In this document: positions 62,401 through 64,000 of the stretch, piece after piece
Numbering within the stretch: the stretch's first letter is position 1
Layout: every line of letters starts with the position of its first letter
DNA from: Chlorocebus sabaeus
Taxonomy: Eukaryota; Chordata; Mammalia; Primates; Cercopithecidae
Assembly (NCBI RefSeq): GCF_047675955.1
Contig: NW_027327627.1
Location: 1 to 64,000 of the forward strand
Reading direction: 5' to 3'
DNA: 64,000 nt
Translations under genes and position numbers: made by a program
Notes under the pieces: model-generated
What the model was told of the DNA's origin: nothing
The model's database searches: none
The model's input: only the letters and a program-made list of their open reading frames with translations

Positions 62401-62870
62401 TTAGCGAAAGGCTTCTTTAGAGGAAATCTGAAGCTTTGTTAGGTGAAATAACAGACCACAAAGCAGTTAATCAGAAAGTTTCTTTCCAATTTTTAATGGA
62501 AGATACTTTCTTTTCACCATATCCCTCTAAGGGCTTCCAAATATCACTTTGCAAATTCCACAAGAACAGTCTTAGTGAACGGCTTCTTGAGGGGAAAGCT
62601 GTAACTCTGTGAGATGAATTAAGAGAACACAGCGCAGTTTCTCAAACAGCTTCCTTTCGGTTTTTATCTTAGGATATTTTCTTTTTCACCAGAGCCCACT
62701 GTGGGCTTCCAAATATCACTTTGCAAATTCCACAAGAACAGTCTTAGGGAAAGACTTCTTGAGGGGAAAGCTGTAAACCTCTGAGATCAATTAACAAAAA
62801 AAAGAGCAGTTTCTCAGAAATCTTCTTTCAAGTTTTTAACGGAAGATATTTCATTTTTCACCATAGCCCT
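59402..62870 (-). repeat. Divergent monomeric alpha satellite, outer flank
   Basis: About 20 monomers beyond the L1, beginning with the other half of the interrupted monomer (TTTTAACGGAAG). Orientation is unchanged. The monomer near 60711-60830 (GTAAGTATGTGAAATG and GAAGAGAATTCC) matches the one near 53679, so the fossil six-monomer family continues across the insertion. Confidence 0.92.
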
Positions 62871-63397
62871 CTATGGGTTTCCAAATATCACATTTCCAGT
62901 TCCACAAGAACAGTCTTAGAGAAAGGCTTTTGGAAGAGAAAGCTTAAATCTGTAAGATGAATTAACAGACACAAAACTGTTTTTCAGAAAGATTCTTTCC
63001 AATTTTTAACGAAAGATATTTCCTTTTTCACCATAGCCCTCTATGGGCTTCCTAATATCACTTTAAAAATTTCACAAGAACAGTCTTACTGGACGACTTC
63101 TTGAGAGGAAAGCTGTAACTCTGTGAGATGAATTAATCGAACACAAAGCAGTTTCTCAGAAAGCTTCTTTCCAGTTTATATCGGAAGACATTTCCTTTTT
63201 CACCATATCCCTCTACGGGCTTCCAAATATCACCTTGCAAATTCCACAAGAACAGTCTTAGCGAAGGGCTTCTTGAGAAAGACTTTTTAGGGGAAAGCTG
63301 TAACCCTGTGAGTTGAATTAACAGAACTCAAAGCAGTTTATCAGAAAGCTTGTTTCCAGTTTTTAACGGGAGATATTTCCTTTTTCACCATAGCCCT
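62871..63397 (-). repeat. Three-monomer local HOR, first copy (527 bp)
   Basis: Three monomers repeated immediately downstream. Markers are ATCACATTTCCAGTTCC, GCTTTTGGAAGAGAAAGC, CACAAAACTGTTTTTC, AGTTTATATCGG and CCATATCCCTCTACGGG. One monomer carries an extra ~14 bases (CTTCTTGAGAAAGACTTTTT, near 63267), which explains 527 bp rather than 513. Confidence 0.85.
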
Positions 63398-63915
63398 CTA
63401 TGGGTTTCCAAATATCACATTTCAAGTTCCACAAGAACAGTCTTAGCGAAAGGCTTTTGGAAGAGAAAGCTTAAATCTGTAAGATGAATTAACACACACA
63501 AAACTGTTTTTCAGAAAGATTCTTTCCACTTTTTAACGAAAGATATTTCCTTTTTCACCATAGCCCTCTATGGGCTTCCAAATATCACTTAAAAATTTCA
63601 CAAGAACAGTCTTACTGAACGGCTTCTTGAGAGGAAAGCTGTAACTCTGTGAGATGGATTAATAGAACACAAAGCAGTTTCTCAGAAAGCTTCTTTCCAG
63701 TTTATATCGGAAGATATTTCCTTTTTCACCATATCCCTCTACGGGCTTCCAAATATCACCTTGCAAATTCCACAAGAACAGTCTTAGCGAAGGGCTTCTT
63801 GAGAAAGGCTTTTTTGGGGAAAGCTGTAACCCTGTGAGTTGAATTAACAGAACCCAAAGCAGTTTATCAGAAAGCTTGTTTCCAGTTTTTAACGGAAGAT
63901 ATTTCCTTTTTCACC
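63398..63915 (-). repeat. Three-monomer local HOR, second copy
   Basis: Repeats the preceding trimer with all its markers, including the ~14-base internal insertion (CTTGAGAAAGGCTTTTTT, near 63796), so the insertion predates the duplication. Similarity stops near 63915, where CACCGTGTCACTCTCTGGG begins a different monomer. Confidence 0.85.
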
Positions 63916-64000
63916 GTGTCACTCTCTGGGCTTCCAAATATCACTTTGCAACTTCCACAAGAACAGTCTTAGCGAAAGGCTTGTTGAGGGGAAAGCTGTA
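63916..64000 (-). repeat. Alpha satellite monomer, cut by window end
   Basis: Last partial monomer of the outer flank, ordinary in sequence and running out of the window. The array therefore continues beyond 64000. Confidence 0.85.

Noticed and set aside
1..64000. Human chromosome-specific alpha satellite
   Set aside because: The monomers differ from the human consensus in several blocks (for example GATGAATTAAC and CAGAACACAAAG) and agree with the monkey HindIII repeat. An old monomeric layer of an ape cannot be wholly excluded for the flank, but the homogeneous HOR core argues against it.

Overview
The window is primate centromeric and pericentromeric DNA. About 59 kb is tandem alpha satellite, with monomers of roughly 171-172 bp, and one L1 retrotransposon interrupts it. 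I see no host protein-coding gene, RNA gene, CRISPR array or bacterial-type feature. Read on the minus strand, the monomers resemble the alpha satellite of Old World monkeys (the classic HindIII repeat of African green monkey) much more than human chromosome-specific alpha satellite. A HindIII site (AAGCTT) recurs in most monomers. A cercopithecid monkey is therefore the most likely source. This rests on remembered family knowledge, not a search.

Layout. (1) 1-28890: higher-order repeat (HOR) array. Copies 1 and 2 are a 39-monomer unit (copy 2 is exactly 6684 bp; copy 1 is cut by the window start). Copies 3 and 4 are a 34-monomer variant (5824 bp each). Copy 5 is a 23-monomer truncated unit. 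The 39-mer has a legible history: 15 monomers followed by a 12-monomer block present twice in tandem, and the last four of the 15 are themselves duplicated as the first four of the 12-mer. The 34-mer equals the 39-mer minus three monomers, minus four monomers, plus two monomers. (2) 28891-37103: the degraded array edge, with an 18-mer, a 19-mer and a small remnant built from reshuffled HOR monomers and hybrid monomers, and a five-monomer divergent patch lodged between HOR monomers 5 and 6. (3) 37104-54247 and 59402-64000: divergent monomeric alpha satellite without a long HOR, but with fossils of local 3-, 5- and 6-monomer duplications. (4) 54248-59401: a nearly full-coding-length L1 on the minus strand, truncated about 25 bases upstream of ORF1, with both ORFs broken by frameshifts and stops. 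It sits precisely in the TTTTT/AA of one monomer.

The pattern is a homogenised young core, a shuffled edge and an older decayed flank that has trapped a retroelement. This is the age gradient expected at the border of an alpha satellite array. Nothing here works as an operon or pathway. The plausible function of the core is as centromere or pericentromere DNA, which sequence alone cannot prove. Short ORFs of 60-140 codons in the satellite are translations of the repeat and are not annotated as genes. The first ~740 bases carry a cluster of small indels absent from the other copies and may be low-quality sequence.
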